Part shown: in pieces, positions 32,313 to 44,443 of the stretch
Layout: each line of letters begins with the position of its first letter
Numbering within the stretch: the first letter of the stretch is position 1
NCBI GenBank assembly: GCA_000585075.1
Contig: JEMY01000056.1
Location: forward strand, 29,247-93,246
DNA length: 64,000 bases
From: Candidatus Accumulibacter regalis
Lineage (GTDB): Bacteria > Pseudomonadota > Gammaproteobacteria > Burkholderiales > Rhodocyclaceae
Direction of reading: 5' to 3'
Made by a program: the position numbers and the translations under genes
The notes under the pieces: generated by a model
Databases searched by the model: none
The model's input: the letters and a program-made list of their open reading frames with translations, nothing else
Told to the model about the DNA's origin: nothing

Positions 32313-34570
32313 GTCTTGTACGAGTACCGGTAGACGTAGCCCTTGTAACCGTAGCGGTAACGCTGGCGGCTGACATTGAGGTCGTTGAAGACGAAGCCCT
32401 TGACCTCGACGCCGGCCTGATTGAGGCGCTTGACCGCCTGCTCGAGTTCGCGGATTGGGTGTTTTCCTGAGCGGGCGACCATCAGCGTCGCGCCAACATG
32501 ACGACCGATGATCGCCGCATCGGAAACGGCCAGCACCGGCGGCGCATCGACGATCACGGTGTCGAAACGTTCGCCGAGTTCTCTGAGCAGCGTGGCAAAG
32601 CGCTCGTGCATCAGCAGTTCGGAAGGATTCGGGGGAATCTGGCCGGTCGACACCACGCACAGATTGGCCACCGAGGTCGTTTTCAGAACGGCGTCCAGCG
32701 TAGCCTGCCCGGCGACGTACTCGGAGACGCCCAGCGCGCGCTCCCTGCCGAACTCCTTGTGGATATGTCCGCGACGCAGGTCGGCATCGACGATCACCAC
32801 GCGCTTGCCGACCTGTGCCAGCACGACGCCCAGGTTCTTGGAAATGAAGCTCTTGCCCAGACCGGGGCTCGAGCCGGTGATCAACAGCGAGTTGCGTTGT
32901 GCGTCAAGCAGCGCGAAGTGGAGCGTCGTACGCAAGCCGCGCAGGCTCTCGACGGCGTCGTCTTCCGGAAACGAGACCGCCAGCAATTCGCCGACGCCGG
33001 ATTTCGACTTGCGCTGCAAATCGATTTCCATCTTGCTGTGCGGCACCGTGGCATAGACCGGCAGGCCGAGCTGCGACTCGATGATCTCCGGGTCCTCGAC
33101 GACGACGCGCAAGGCGCGAAGCAGCCAGATGATGACCATGCTGAACAGCACGCCGAGGAGCAGCGCGATGCCGAGAATGGCAATCGGCTTGGCGCCGACC
33201 GGTTGGCGACCAACGGCCGCAGAATCGATGATGCGCACGTCGCCAACGGTCCCGGCCTTTGACACGCGCAACTGCTGGGCGGTATTGAGCAGCTCGGTAT
33301 ACAGCCGGTTCGAGACTTCGACGTCGCGTGCCAGGCGCAGAACCGTCTGCTGCGTATCGGGCAAGGCCGCCACGTCGGCGTCGAAGGCCTTGCGGCGCTC
33401 ATTGAGACGCTGCAGCTTGTTGTCCACCGCCTGAATCCTGGGGTGTTCCGGAGTGAAGTTCTGGCGCAGTTCGTCACGCTCCTGCTTGAGCAGTACGGCG
33501 GCGTTCTCGACCTCGACCAGGGACTTCAGCACGCTTTGCGTCTCGAGGCTCAAATCGAGCGAGCCGCGACTCTGGCGATAGTTGTTGTATGCGGCCTCGG
33601 CGCTGTCTACCTGTGTCTTGAGCGCAGGCAGCTGGGTTTCGAGAAAGGCCAGCGTCTTCTCGGCTTCGGCCGAACGGCGTTCGACGTTCTGGCGAAGGTA
33701 GGTATTCATGATGTCGTCGAGGACGATGCCGATCTGCTCCGGGTCGCCACCCGTCAGGCTGAGCTCGAGGAGACTCGATTTCTTGCCGCGTTCCTTGACC
33801 GAGTAGTTCCTGCGCAGATCGTCCACCGCGGTCTCGGCGGAGAGTTTCATCAGCCGGAAGCGCGTCCCCGGCCGCGCCTTGAGCTGGGCGACGAAGATGG
33901 AGTAATCCTGGCCAATGGCACGTTTTCCGACCTGGCCCTTGAGGACAGACTGCCCGTCGCCATCCATCACTTCGAAGCCACCCTCGTCACCGGCGACCAG
34001 GGTCAGCTGATCGTCCAGCGCCCGTGCCGGAACCTCGAGCGAATCGACCTGGATGCGGTCGCCGCCCCAGGAAAAGCTCGACAAACCCAGCCACGGGGAA
34101 TTCGGATCGTCACCGTCGTAGCGCCGGCTCAAAGCACCGCCAATCAACGGAAATGTTCGCGGAACGGCAACGATGTCCAGCTTGAGCTTCTTGACCACCC
34201 GGCCAAGGACCATCCGCGAGCTGAGAATCTCGAGTTCGGCGGATACGCTCGTCTCGTCACCGAGCAAGGGCTGCAAGGCCTTGAGAGAGCCCATTCCGGA
34301 ACTTTTCTCTTCGACCTGCAAGAGGCCATCCGCCCGGTAGATCGGCTTGGCGACAAACACCCAGGCCAGGCCGAGGACGAGGGCAAACAGGGTCACCGCG
34401 GCAATCAGCCAGCGATAATCCATGAGCACGGCGATGATCTCGCCAAGCGCCAGCCCCTCGTCGTCGTCTTCCGGGGACGTCTGCTGCAGCGACTGCGTTT
34501 GCGCCTGGGCGCCTGACCTGCCCGGGACGCCGGGTGCGTTGAAAGGGGTCTGTGACTGGTCGTTATCCAT
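32309..34570 (-). CDS. Polysaccharide co-polymerase / tyrosine autokinase (Wzc/EpsG-type BY-kinase)
   Basis: A 753-residue inner-membrane protein controlling exopolysaccharide chain length and export. There is an N-terminal Wzz domain with a first membrane helix near 55-75, then a long periplasmic coiled-coil region with a G-rich motif, and a second membrane helix near 465-490. The cytosolic BY-kinase domain has Walker A GSSPGLGKS (about 563-571), Walker A' VIVDADLRRG and a tyrosine-rich tail whose last 17 residues hold seven Tyr. Tyr phosphorylation cycles with the phosphatase at 36181-36621. It follows the export lipoprotein gene by 128 bp. Confidence 0.94.
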   Translation of the reverse strand: MDNDQSQTPFNAPGVPGRSGAQAQTQSLQQTSPEDDDEGLALGEIIAVLMDYRWLIAAVTLFALVLGLAWVFVAKPIYRADGLLQVEEKSSGMGSLKALQPLLGDETSVSAELEILSSRMVLGRVVKKLKLDIVAVPRTFPLIGGALSRRYDGDDPNSPWLGLSSFSWGGDRIQVDSLEVPARALDDQLTLVAGDEGGFEVMDGDGQSVLKGQVGKRAIGQDYSIFVAQLKARPGTRFRLMKLSAETAVDDLRRNYSVKERGKKSSLLELSLTGGDPEQIGIVLDDIMNTYLRQNVERRSAEAEKTLAFLETQLPALKTQVDSAEAAYNNYRQSRGSLDLSLETQSVLKSLVEVENAAVLLKQERDELRQNFTPEHPRIQAVDNKLQRLNERRKAFDADVAALPDTQQTVLRLARDVEVSNRLYTELLNTAQQLRVSKAGTVGDVRIIDSAAVGRQPVGAKPIAILGIALLLGVLFSMVIIWLLRALRVVVEDPEIIESQLGLPVYATVPHSKMEIDLQRKSKSGVGELLAVSFPEDDAVESLRGLRTTLHFALLDAQRNSLLITGSSPGLGKSFISKNLGVVLAQVGKRVVIVDADLRRGHIHKEFGRERALGVSEYVAGQATLDAVLKTTSVANLCVVSTGQIPPNPSELLMHERFATLLRELGERFDTVIVDAPPVLAVSDAAIIGRHVGATLMVARSGKHPIRELEQAVKRLNQAGVEVKGFVFNDLNVSRQRYRYGYKGYVYRYSYKT

Positions 34571-34698
34571 GGATCGTCCGTGATTGCCGCCGCCGAAGTT
34601 GGCTGGGCGGCTCAGCGTGATAGGCAGGCTCTTGGGGGCCGGTCAGCCGGCGGCTGTGCATGCCCCCTGTCCGGCGGTGAAAGGAAAGACGGTCAGGA

Positions 34699-35898
34699 TC
34701 AGTACGGCGGCTGTTTTCCGCCGAAGAGCGGGTACTGCGTCTGACTGGTCACATTGAGCATTGTCGCCGTCGGCAGGATGTTGGAGATCACGCGCTGCCA
34801 GCGAACGATTGCCGCGGCATCGACATAGACCACGTCGCGCGGACGCAGCGGGAAGCGGTCGGCGAGCAACATCGCGTCGGGAAGACGGGAATCGAGATGG
34901 AAGAGCTCGGGAGTTTCGCTATCGCCGCGCATGACGTAGATCCAGCGCGGGTCGGAGGTCGCCTGGTTGATGTAGCCGGCGTCGCTGAGCGCTTCGGCGA
35001 GCGTCGAGCGTTTCTTGTTCATCACTTGCGAGCCGGGCCGGACGACTTCGCCAAGAACGAAGATCTTGTTGAAACTACGGTCGGCAACATTGATGATGTC
35101 GCCGTGCTCAAGCAGGGCATTCTGTGCCGTCGCCCCATAATCGTACATCGCCTGGATATCGACCAGGTAGGTGGTGCCGCGCCGGGTGAGCAAGACGCGG
35201 CTATAGTCGGCCTCCGGCGTGAAGCCACCGGCGCGGTTGACGGCCTCGACGACGGTCATCGGAATATCGGTCACCTGCTGGATACCCGGTTTCGCCACCT
35301 CGCCGACGACATACACCTGCTGACTGCGAAAAGCGACCATGCGCACGTCGAGCTGAATCTGCTCGATGTATTTGGCCAACTTGGCCGACAGCAGCTTGCG
35401 TACCTCGCTGGTCGTCTTGCCCTGGACGTTGAGCACGCCCGCGTACGGGAAGAAGATCGTCCCATCGTCGGCGACAACGGTGCCCGCCTGCTCGGCAGTG
35501 CGGAAGCTGCCGGCCGGAATCGTCAGCTCGGGGTGATCCCAAACAATGATCGAAATGATGTCGCCAGGCCCGAGCCTGTACTCGGGCGTCAGCCTGCCGT
35601 CGCCGCTGCCGGGACGCGGCGCGTCTTTCGTCGCCACGCCGGCGACGCTGGTGCCGTCGCCACGCGGCGGCCGCGCCGCTTTGAACATGTCGACGATCAG
35701 TTCGGCGGTAATCGGCTTGATCTTGACGTTCGACGGTACCAGTGCGTCCCCCTGCTGGACCGGTAACATCACCGCGGACTCCTCGCGGTTGCTGTAGCTC
35801 TGGTTGCCCGGAACAAGGCTACAGCCAGTCATAGCAATGGCGGCAAGACCAATCAGGAGGCGCCGGATTCGATCCGGCACCGCAAGCGACAATTTCAT
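34699..35898 (-). CDS. Polysaccharide export outer-membrane lipoprotein (Wza/EpsE type)
   Basis: A 399-residue lipoprotein. The signal peptide ends in lipobox MTGC with Cys26 as the lipidated residue. A polysaccharide-export (Poly_export) domain follows (YRLGPGDIISIIVWDHPEL, about 107-125), then SLBB-type beta-grasp repeats (VYVVGEVAKPGIQQV, about 192-206, and IFVLGEVVRPGSQVM, about 277-291). It forms the ring-shaped outer-membrane exit for the polymer. The start follows AGGAGCTACCC. It lies upstream of the tyrosine autokinase gene with a 128-bp gap. Confidence 0.94.
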   Translation of the reverse strand: MKLSLAVPDRIRRLLIGLAAIAMTGCSLVPGNQSYSNREESAVMLPVQQGDALVPSNVKIKPITAELIVDMFKAARPPRGDGTSVAGVATKDAPRPGSGDGRLTPEYRLGPGDIISIIVWDHPELTIPAGSFRTAEQAGTVVADDGTIFFPYAGVLNVQGKTTSEVRKLLSAKLAKYIEQIQLDVRMVAFRSQQVYVVGEVAKPGIQQVTDIPMTVVEAVNRAGGFTPEADYSRVLLTRRGTTYLVDIQAMYDYGATAQNALLEHGDIINVADRSFNKIFVLGEVVRPGSQVMNKKRSTLAEALSDAGYINQATSDPRWIYVMRGDSETPELFHLDSRLPDAMLLADRFPLRPRDVVYVDAAAIVRWQRVISNILPTATMLNVTSQTQYPLFGGKQPPY

Positions 35899-36180
35899 GG
35901 GTAGCTCCTCGTTTCTATTCGTACGTGCTCTCGCCGACGCGTCCGGGCAACAAAGCGCCGCGAAGTGTACCTCGCGAGCGAAGGCGCCGCAAACGCAGCC
36001 GCCAGCTCTGCGCCGTGTCTTCCGATCCGACAGGTCAGAACGCAGCGCAAAACACGGCGCCGATGCTCTTGGTGATGGGGGAATCTCTGAATCACGCCCG
36101 CAGGATAACGCCGTTCGGGGTGATTCCGCGTGCTCTATTTCACGTCCCTAGGGAATGGCGGACGCCACTGCTCGGCCTGT
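35899..36180. other. Non-coding gap between phosphatase and export genes
   Basis: These 282 bp between two minus-strand exopolysaccharide genes hold no convincing coding region. I see no sigma-54 site like those of the PEP-CTERM genes and no strong sigma-70 match. A short hairpin (CTCGGC 36171-36176 with GCCGAG 36184-36189) spans the phosphatase stop. A promoter for the export/kinase pair is likely here but I cannot place it. Confidence 0.4.
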
Positions 36181-36621
36181 TCAGCCGAGTTTCGTGACCC
36201 AGGGCTCGACAGCGGCTTCGATCAGACGCAGCGCTTCCGCGTGCGCTTCGTCCCCACGCCGATAGGGATCGGGGATTTCGGTATTTGTCCAGTGCCCGAG
36301 CAGGAAGGTCTTCCCGCGCGCAGCGGGGTCCAGCGCCAGAACCGCGTCGCGATGATGTGGTTCCATTACCAGCACCAGTTCGGCCCAGCGCAGGAGTTCG
36401 CGGGTCAACTGGCTCGCCCGGTGCGCGCTGAGGTCAACGCCGCGCGATTGCATCATCGAGCAGGTCGTCTCCTCGGCGGGATGATTGACCAGCGCACCGA
36501 TACCTGCTGACTGAGCCTCAACGGGTCGACCGACCTGCTCGATGCGTTGGCGGAGAAAAAATTCGGCCGCCGGGCTGCGGCAGATGTTGCCGGTGCAAAC
36601 GGTAAGAATTCGATTGAACAC
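36181..36621 (-). CDS. Low-molecular-weight protein tyrosine phosphatase (Wzb/EpsP type)
   Basis: A 146-residue cytosolic phosphatase. The P-loop C-x5-R is complete (CTGNICR, Cys9 to Arg15), as is the general acid in DPYR (about 117-120). It would dephosphorylate the tyrosine-rich tail of the autokinase encoded at 32309-34570, the usual Wzb-Wzc pairing in exopolysaccharide synthesis. It starts 12 bp after the end of the sugar-phosphate transferase gene and is likely co-transcribed with it. Confidence 0.95.
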   Translation of the reverse strand: MFNRILTVCTGNICRSPAAEFFLRQRIEQVGRPVEAQSAGIGALVNHPAEETTCSMMQSRGVDLSAHRASQLTRELLRWAELVLVMEPHHRDAVLALDPAARGKTFLLGHWTNTEIPDPYRRGDEAHAEALRLIEAAVEPWVTKLG

Positions 36622-36633
36622 CTCAGCCCCCCA

Positions 36634-38169
36634 TCACGCCGGAGGAATGCTGACTTCGAACCCCACTCCGCTGGGGCCCAAGGTCCCACCACCGCGCTCC
36701 ATCGAGTAGAGAAGGGTGCTGCGCGCAGAGCGCCGTTCGCGGCCACGTTGGCCAACCGTGGTGCCGCCTGCCGGAGGACTGCTGCGCAGGTCGTTCTCGC
36801 TCTGGCGGCAAATGAACAGGCGAACCTCGACATCGCGCTGCCCAAGCAGGTGTTTCTTGATTGCCGATGCGTCACGCTGAACTTTGCCGATCAGGCGCTC
36901 ATCGCCATTCACCGGAACGTGCACCACGCAGTAAACGTTGCGGCCGTCGCTCGCGGCGCGGTCTGTCTGGTAGACGCTCAACTGGTAGTCATAGCTGGTG
37001 GCACTCAACTGCTCACCGATCAAGGCAAGCAGCTCGGGGAACTTCTCCTTGCCAACGTAGCCGACAAAAATGCCGCGGACCTGAACCGAAGGAAGGCCAA
37101 AGGCGCGATTGATCCGGCGCAGTCCGGGCACCAGCCGCCATGGGCGCAGGATGACCAGGAAGTAAGCGACAAAGACACCCACGAATAGCCAGAACATCAG
37201 ATACTCGGGAACCTCCAGCAGCAGGCCACCGACGCCCACCAGACCCAGGAAAAGCTGCGCGAAAGCGGCAAACGCGACGACATCGCAGACCCGGTAGCCG
37301 GCACGAACGAAGAGGTGGTGCAAGTGATGACGGTCGGGTCGGAACGGCGACTTGCGCAGCCAGATGCGGCGCAGCATGACGCCAACCGTATCCATCAGCG
37401 GCAGCGCAAACAGCCACAGAGCGGTCACCGGGGTCATCGCTGGCGAGTCGCCCTGCGACAGGGCGATGAACAGCCACGCAAACAAGAAACCGAGCACCAT
37501 GCTGCCGTTATCACCGAGAAACACCCGCGCCCGACTGTTCCCCGGATAGCGCAGGTTGTAGTACAGGAAGCCGGCAAGGCCGGCGATCAGCGCGACGATG
37601 AGAACCGCATAGGCGCTTTGGCCCGCGATAAGGGCCACCATCCCGGCAAGCACCAGGCTGACCAGGCTTATCGAGCCCGACAACCCGTCGATCCCGTCGA
37701 TCATATTGACGGCATTGATCAAGCCGACGGTGGCGAAAACGGTCAGTGGGATGGACAGCAAACCAAGCTCGAACTGCACGCCGGGAAGAAGCTCTCCGAA
37801 AGACAGCAGTTCGACGCCACCAAAAAACACCATTGACAGGGCGACGGCCGCCTGAACGACAAAGCGCAGCTTGAAGCTGAGGTGCACAATGTCATCGGCA
37901 AAGCCGGTCAGAAAGAGGATCAGCGCACCGATCAAAATGCCCTGCAGGGGGGAAAGGGCAAGACCGCCGAACAAGGGGTCAAGGAGAAGGAACAGGCTGA
38001 GCAGGACGGCAACGATGCCCACCCCCCCGACGAATGGCGTGCTCGCCTCGTGCTGCTTGTGCCCCCCCGGGCGGTCCACGATCCCCAGGCGATCGGCCAG
38101 GCCCGCGCCCAGCCGGATGGCGACACCGGAAATCAATAAACAGGCGCAAAACAACAGGGCCAGTTCCAT
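36634..38169 (-). CDS. Undecaprenyl-phosphate sugar-1-phosphate transferase (WecA/MraY family)
   Basis: A 511-residue polytopic membrane enzyme that would load the first sugar-1-phosphate onto undecaprenyl phosphate for exopolysaccharide. Eleven or so membrane helices are visible in the first 345 residues. Catalytic motifs are FADDIVHL, NMIDGIDGLSG and FLGDNGS, and the cytosolic HHLHHLF loop matches WecA-type members. The C-terminal 165 residues form an extra soluble region not found in E. coli WecA. GGAGGT precedes ATG 38169; a GTG four codons upstream is less likely. The sugar cannot be told from sequence. Confidence 0.9.
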   Translation of the reverse strand: MELALLFCACLLISGVAIRLGAGLADRLGIVDRPGGHKQHEASTPFVGGVGIVAVLLSLFLLLDPLFGGLALSPLQGILIGALILFLTGFADDIVHLSFKLRFVVQAAVALSMVFFGGVELLSFGELLPGVQFELGLLSIPLTVFATVGLINAVNMIDGIDGLSGSISLVSLVLAGMVALIAGQSAYAVLIVALIAGLAGFLYYNLRYPGNSRARVFLGDNGSMVLGFLFAWLFIALSQGDSPAMTPVTALWLFALPLMDTVGVMLRRIWLRKSPFRPDRHHLHHLFVRAGYRVCDVVAFAAFAQLFLGLVGVGGLLLEVPEYLMFWLFVGVFVAYFLVILRPWRLVPGLRRINRAFGLPSVQVRGIFVGYVGKEKFPELLALIGEQLSATSYDYQLSVYQTDRAASDGRNVYCVVHVPVNGDERLIGKVQRDASAIKKHLLGQRDVEVRLFICRQSENDLRSSPPAGGTTVGQRGRERRSARSTLLYSMERGGGTLGPSGVGFEVSIPPA

Positions 38170-38270
38170 GGCCACCTCCACGACTCACTATTCCCTGCCT
38201 GCGCCTTGGCCCTGCGTCAACATCAGCATGCCCAGGCGGGGACGTCACAAACCGATCAGCCCCAGACAAG

Positions 38271-38290
38271 AAGAGCCCTTGCGGGCTCTT
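38271..38290 (-). terminator. Hairpin terminator of the second PEP-CTERM gene
   Basis: Arms AAGAGCCC and GGGCTCTT of 8 bp around a 4-nt loop, about 50 nt past the PEP-CTERM stop on the minus strand. The following tract is only moderately T-rich (CTTGTC), so termination strength is uncertain. Confidence 0.6.
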
Positions 38291-38338
38291 CGACCACAAT
38301 CAAAGAACACTCTCTCACCGAGAAGCGTTCAACCGTTA

Positions 38339-39142
38339 TCACACACGGCGACGACGGCTCAGGCACAGACCGAGCAGACCGATGCCGAGCAGAGCCAGCG
38401 ACTCGGGCTCGGGAACCTGCAAGCGGTATGAACCGCTGAAGGAGCCGTCTGGCGACTGGTAGCCCGTCGGCGTCGCCGAGAAGCCATACAGATACTGCCA
38501 CGATGCGCCATCGACTTGCACCTTCACCACCTCACTGACCTGTGCGCCAGGGGCAACCGGCGCGAGGTCGTCACCCGTTCCGGGAAGCGCCGCATTGACG
38601 GCAGCGACCAGCGCGTTCAGGACCGGACTCGCATTGAGAAAGCCATCGAGGCCGACGTAGATCGTTCCGTTGGCAGAGGTATCGACGTACGAAACGTTCG
38701 GATCGCTGACGCGTCCGTAGCCCGCCGTACTACCGAGGAAGATACCCGTCAGGGCGGTGAGTTGGGTTCCGCTCAGAATCTGCCCGACCGAGGCGAAGGC
38801 GTCGGTAATGTAGCGGGTCGCCAGCGCATTGCCGTTCGCGGTCCAGTCGGTCAGAATCAGGCTGCTCATGACCACCTGCTGTGCGCCGACCATACCGGTC
38901 ATGGTCGTCACCGGGCCACCAAGTTTGGACAGCTCGACGTTGCCGGCGCCGCCCAATGCGGCAGCCAGGTTCGGTACATCACAAGCCTGCCCGGACGCAA
39001 AACCATTGCTCGGCAACCAGGTCTGGCAGGTGCCAGTGCCACCGATCGTGACCGGGCCGATGGCCACCGCCTGAGCGCCGGCCGACGCCACCAAGGCCGC
39101 TACGGCCAGGGCGATCTTTGTCTTGCTGCAAAATGCTTTCAT
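38339..39142 (-). CDS. PEP-CTERM sorting domain protein
   Basis: A 267-residue secreted protein. Residues 1-25 are a signal peptide (CSKTKIALAVAALVASAGAQA). The mature part is Gly/Thr/Ser/Asn-rich with few charges. The C-terminus is VPEPES, a hydrophobic helix, then SRRRRV, a canonical PEP-CTERM signal for exosortase. Start 39142 is chosen because AAGGAG lies exactly 6 nt upstream. It is next to exopolysaccharide genes, the usual partner of exosortase substrates. Its promoter (39284-39301) and activator element (39363-39380) match those of the other PEP-CTERM gene at 10771. Confidence 0.9.
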   Translation of the reverse strand: MKAFCSKTKIALAVAALVASAGAQAVAIGPVTIGGTGTCQTWLPSNGFASGQACDVPNLAAALGGAGNVELSKLGGPVTTMTGMVGAQQVVMSSLILTDWTANGNALATRYITDAFASVGQILSGTQLTALTGIFLGSTAGYGRVSDPNVSYVDTSANGTIYVGLDGFLNASPVLNALVAAVNAALPGTGDDLAPVAPGAQVSEVVKVQVDGASWQYLYGFSATPTGYQSPDGSFSGSYRLQVPEPESLALLGIGLLGLCLSRRRRV

Positions 39143-39283
39143 AAGAGACTCCTTTGACATCGAGTACCAGCCCTTGTCGGAAACCGGTTGATGAGGGTTG
39201 AATGGGCTTAACAAGTCTTGGTTTCTGGGATGCCACACAGGCCCGCGCCTGCTTCCCTCGACAAAACCTGACTCGGTACACAT

Positions 39284-39301
39284 AAAGCAAATTTCATGCC
39301 A
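39284..39301 (-). promoter_or_regulatory. Sigma-54 (-24/-12) promoter of the second PEP-CTERM gene
   Basis: On the minus strand the site reads TGGCATGAAATTTGCTTT, very close to the RpoN consensus, with GG-N10-GC spacing (GG at 39300-39299, GC at 39288-39287). Transcription would start near 39275, about 130 nt before the ATG. It shares 15 of 18 bases with the promoter at 10676-10693. Confidence 0.82.
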
Positions 39302-39362
39302 AAAAACGAATGTCTATAAAATCCACCACTTAGCCTGTCCCCGATCGGAGACCAAGAGAATC

Positions 39363-39380
39363 GTGTAAAAAAACTCGACA
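39363..39380 (-). promoter_or_regulatory. Candidate upstream activator site for the second PEP-CTERM gene
   Basis: On the minus strand it reads TGTCGAGTTTTTTTACAC, 16/18 identical to the element at 10597-10614. The gap to the -24 box is 61 nt in both. Just upstream, CGACAC and GTGTCG arms (39375-39391 region) form an additional short dyad only at this copy. Confidence 0.65.
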
Positions 39381-39591
39381 CTTGGCGTGTCGCGACGACC
39401 CTCTCTTCAGGTGAAGTATAGCAGGCGACAGGGAATGCCCTGGCCGGAGGCGGTCTTCCGGTCGCCCGCTCGCGGCGCGCCGGCAATCGGACACGGCATT
39501 GCGCGCTTGCCGCGACTGCCGACGCGATCAGTGGGTGGCCATGATGCCATTGCGGCTCGCCGCACGCCCTTGCGCGCTGTCCGCAGCGCAC

Positions 39592-39621
39592 TTGCGAGCA
39601 CGCCGGACAGCGCGCTATAGT
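39592..39621 (+). promoter_or_regulatory. Probable sigma-70 promoter of the gcv operon
   Basis: TTGCGA (39592-39597), 18-bp spacer, TATAGT (39616-39621). The predicted start near 39628 falls just at the 5' edge of the glycine riboswitch, which supports the call. Confidence 0.6.
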
Positions 39622-39630
39622 TGCGGCGCG

Positions 39631-39820
39631 AAGGGGAGAGGGCGGCAAGGCAGCCGCCGCCGAAGGCGCAATCCACCCGGAAACGCTCAGGCAAAAAGGA
39701 CCGTTCGTGCAAGGAACTCTGGAGAGCGGCGCGCGCCTGTCGGTGCAGCGCCCACCGATGGGGCGTGCGGCGGCGACCACCTTGCCACCGCAAAATCTCT
39801 CAGGTACATGGACAGGGGGG
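39631..39820 (+). ncRNA. Tandem glycine riboswitch
   Basis: Two glycine aptamers in series upstream of gcvT. The first (about 39634-39703) has GGAGAG, GCCGAAGGCGCAA and CTCAGGCAAAAAGGACCG. The second (about 39715-39820) has ACTCTGGAGAG, CACCGATGGGGC and CTCTCAGGTACATGGACAG. These are the conserved glycine-riboswitch blocks in the right order. Glycine binding would switch on the cleavage operon by preventing the terminator that follows. One base of the usual CCGAAGG core is changed in the second aptamer (CCGATGG). Confidence 0.93.
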
Positions 39821-39848
39821 TGAACTCGATGCGAGTTCGCCCCCTTTT
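39816..39848 (+). terminator. Riboswitch-controlled attenuator before gcvT
   Basis: A 13-bp stem: GGGGGTGAACTCG (39816-39828) pairs with CGAGTTCGCCCCC (39832-39844) with one G-T pair and an ATG triloop, followed by TTTT. Its 5' arm overlaps the end of aptamer 2, so glycine binding and terminator formation are mutually exclusive in a simple model. Confidence 0.85.
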
Positions 39849-39894
39849 CGTTTCTGGAATCAACCTTAACAATCTCTCACAAGGGTTTGATACG

Positions 39895-40983
39895 ATGCAG
39901 AAAACCGTCCTCAACGAAGACCATCTCAGAAGCGGCGCAAGAATGGTCGATTTCGGCGGCTGGGAGATGCCTCTGCACTACGGCTCGCAGATCGAGGAGC
40001 ACCACGCGGTGCGTCGCGACGCCGGCATGTTCGACGTTTCGCACATGTGCGCGGTCGATATCGGCGGCGCCGACAGCGCGGCTTTCCTGCGCCGCCTGAT
40101 CGCCAACAACATCGACAAGCTGCAGGTCGCCGGCAAGGCGCTGTACAGCGCGATGCTCAACGAAGCTGGTGGCGTGATCGACGACCTGATCGTCTATTAC
40201 CTCGACGAGAACCGCTACCGGGTGGTGATCAACGCCGCCACGGCGGCGAAGGATCTGCGCTGGATGGCTGCCCGCCTCGCCGACTGGCAGCTTGCCGCAA
40301 CGATCACGCCACGCCGCGAGGGTGCCGACGCCCTGGCCATGATCGCCGTGCAGGGACCGAACGCGCGCCAGAAGGTCTGGCAGGTCTTGCCCGACTCGCG
40401 TTCGGCGTGCGAATCGCTGAAACCGTTTTTCGCCGCGCGCAGCGGCGACTTCTTCATCGCCCGCACCGGCTACACCGGTGAAGACGGTTACGAGATCACG
40501 CTGCCCGCCGGGCAGGCGAGCGAACTGTGGACAAGGCTCGCCGCTGCCGGCGTCCAGCCCTGCGGCCTCGGCGCCCGCGACACGCTACGCCTCGAAGCGG
40601 GAATGAATCTTTACGGCCAGGACATGGACGAAAACGTTTCGCCGCTCGACGCCGGCCTGGCGTGGACCGTCGACCTCGTCAACCCACGCGACTTCGTCGG
40701 CAAGGCCGCGCTCGTCGCCCGGCCACAGCAGCAGCAATTTCTCGGCCTGGTGCTCGCGGAGCGCGGCGTCCTGCGTGCGCACCAGAAGGTTATTGCCAGG
40801 CAGGGTGCTGGTGAAGTCACCAGCGGCAGCTTCTCGCCAACGATGCAGAAAGCGATCGCCCTGGCCCGCCTGCCGCTCGCCGTCGCCGTTGGCGACAGCG
40901 TTGAGGTGGCGATTCGCGACAAGCTGCTCGCGGCCCGGGTCGTCAAGCCTTGCTTTGTGCGAAACGGAAACATTCTTGTTTGA
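39895..40983 (+). CDS. gcvT: Glycine cleavage system T protein (aminomethyltransferase)
   Basis: A 362-residue tetrahydrofolate-dependent enzyme that releases ammonia and forms methylene-THF from the aminomethyl group on lipoyl-GcvH. Family segments are [20 protein letters not shown] (about 16-35), FDVSHM (about 45-50), [13 protein letters not shown] (about 188-200), and [20 protein letters not shown] (about 224-243). The long upstream open frame is riboswitch RNA and not coding; ATG 39895 (AAGGG upstream) is the real start. First gene of gcvTHP, 48 bp ahead of gcvH. Confidence 0.97.
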   Translation: MQKTVLNEDHLRSGARMVDFGGWEMPLHYGSQIEEHHAVRRDAGMFDVSHMCAVDIGGADSAAFLRRLIANNIDKLQVAGKALYSAMLNEAGGVIDDLIVYYLDENRYRVVINAATAAKDLRWMAARLADWQLAATITPRREGADALAMIAVQGPNARQKVWQVLPDSRSACESLKPFFAARSGDFFIARTGYTGEDGYEITLPAGQASELWTRLAAAGVQPCGLGARDTLRLEAGMNLYGQDMDENVSPLDAGLAWTVDLVNPRDFVGKAALVARPQQQQFLGLVLAERGVLRAHQKVIARQGAGEVTSGSFSPTMQKAIALARLPLAVAVGDSVEVAIRDKLLAARVVKPCFVRNGNILV

Positions 40984-41031
40984 TTTCCAATTGTTAGTCG
41001 TTAAATTTCATCTAATTTGTCAGGAGTGGAA

Positions 41032-41415
41032 ATGAATACCCCCAGCGACCTCAAGTACACCAGGAATCACGAATGGGTCCGCGTCGAAGCCGACGGAACG
41101 ATCACCGTCGGGATCACCGACCACGCTCAGGAGCTGCTTGGCGACCTCGTTTTCGTCGAACTTCCGGACGTCGGCGGCGAGTTTTCCGCCGATCAGGAGG
41201 TGGCGGTGGTTGAATCGGTCAAGGCCGCATCCGACGTTTACGCACCGGTGACCGGAAGCATCGTCGACATCAACCCGACCGCCGTGGAGACCCCGGAAGT
41301 GGTCAACCAGGACGCCTACGCTGCCTGGCTGTTCAAGATGCAGCCCGCCGCTGCCGGTGACCTCGATACGCTGCTCGACGCCGCCACTTACCAGCAACTC
41401 GTAGACGCCGCCTAG
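41032..41415 (+). CDS. gcvH: Glycine cleavage system H protein
   Basis: A 127-residue lipoyl carrier of the glycine cleavage system. The lipoylated lysine is Lys64 in [13 protein letters not shown], and the HEWV segment near the N-terminus is typical. AGGAG stands 5 nt before the ATG at 41032. It sits between gcvT and gcvP with short gaps (48 and 28 bp). Confidence 0.97.
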   Translation: MNTPSDLKYTRNHEWVRVEADGTITVGITDHAQELLGDLVFVELPDVGGEFSADQEVAVVESVKAASDVYAPVTGSIVDINPTAVETPEVVNQDAYAAWLFKMQPAAAGDLDTLLDAATYQQLVDAA

Positions 41416-41443
41416 GCAAATCGCATCGCCACCGGAAAACGCC

Positions 41444-44377
<2,934 letters not shown>

Positions 44378-44443
44378 GGCAGGCAGCCCGAGCCAGGGTC
44401 GCCCAACTTCAAGCCGGGCACGGCGACGCCTGATGCTTGCTTC

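Noticed and set aside
39499..39894. In-frame 5' extension of gcvT
   Set aside because: This stretch is the glycine riboswitch and its terminator. The conserved RNA blocks and the RBS before 39895 show that gcvT starts at 39895.
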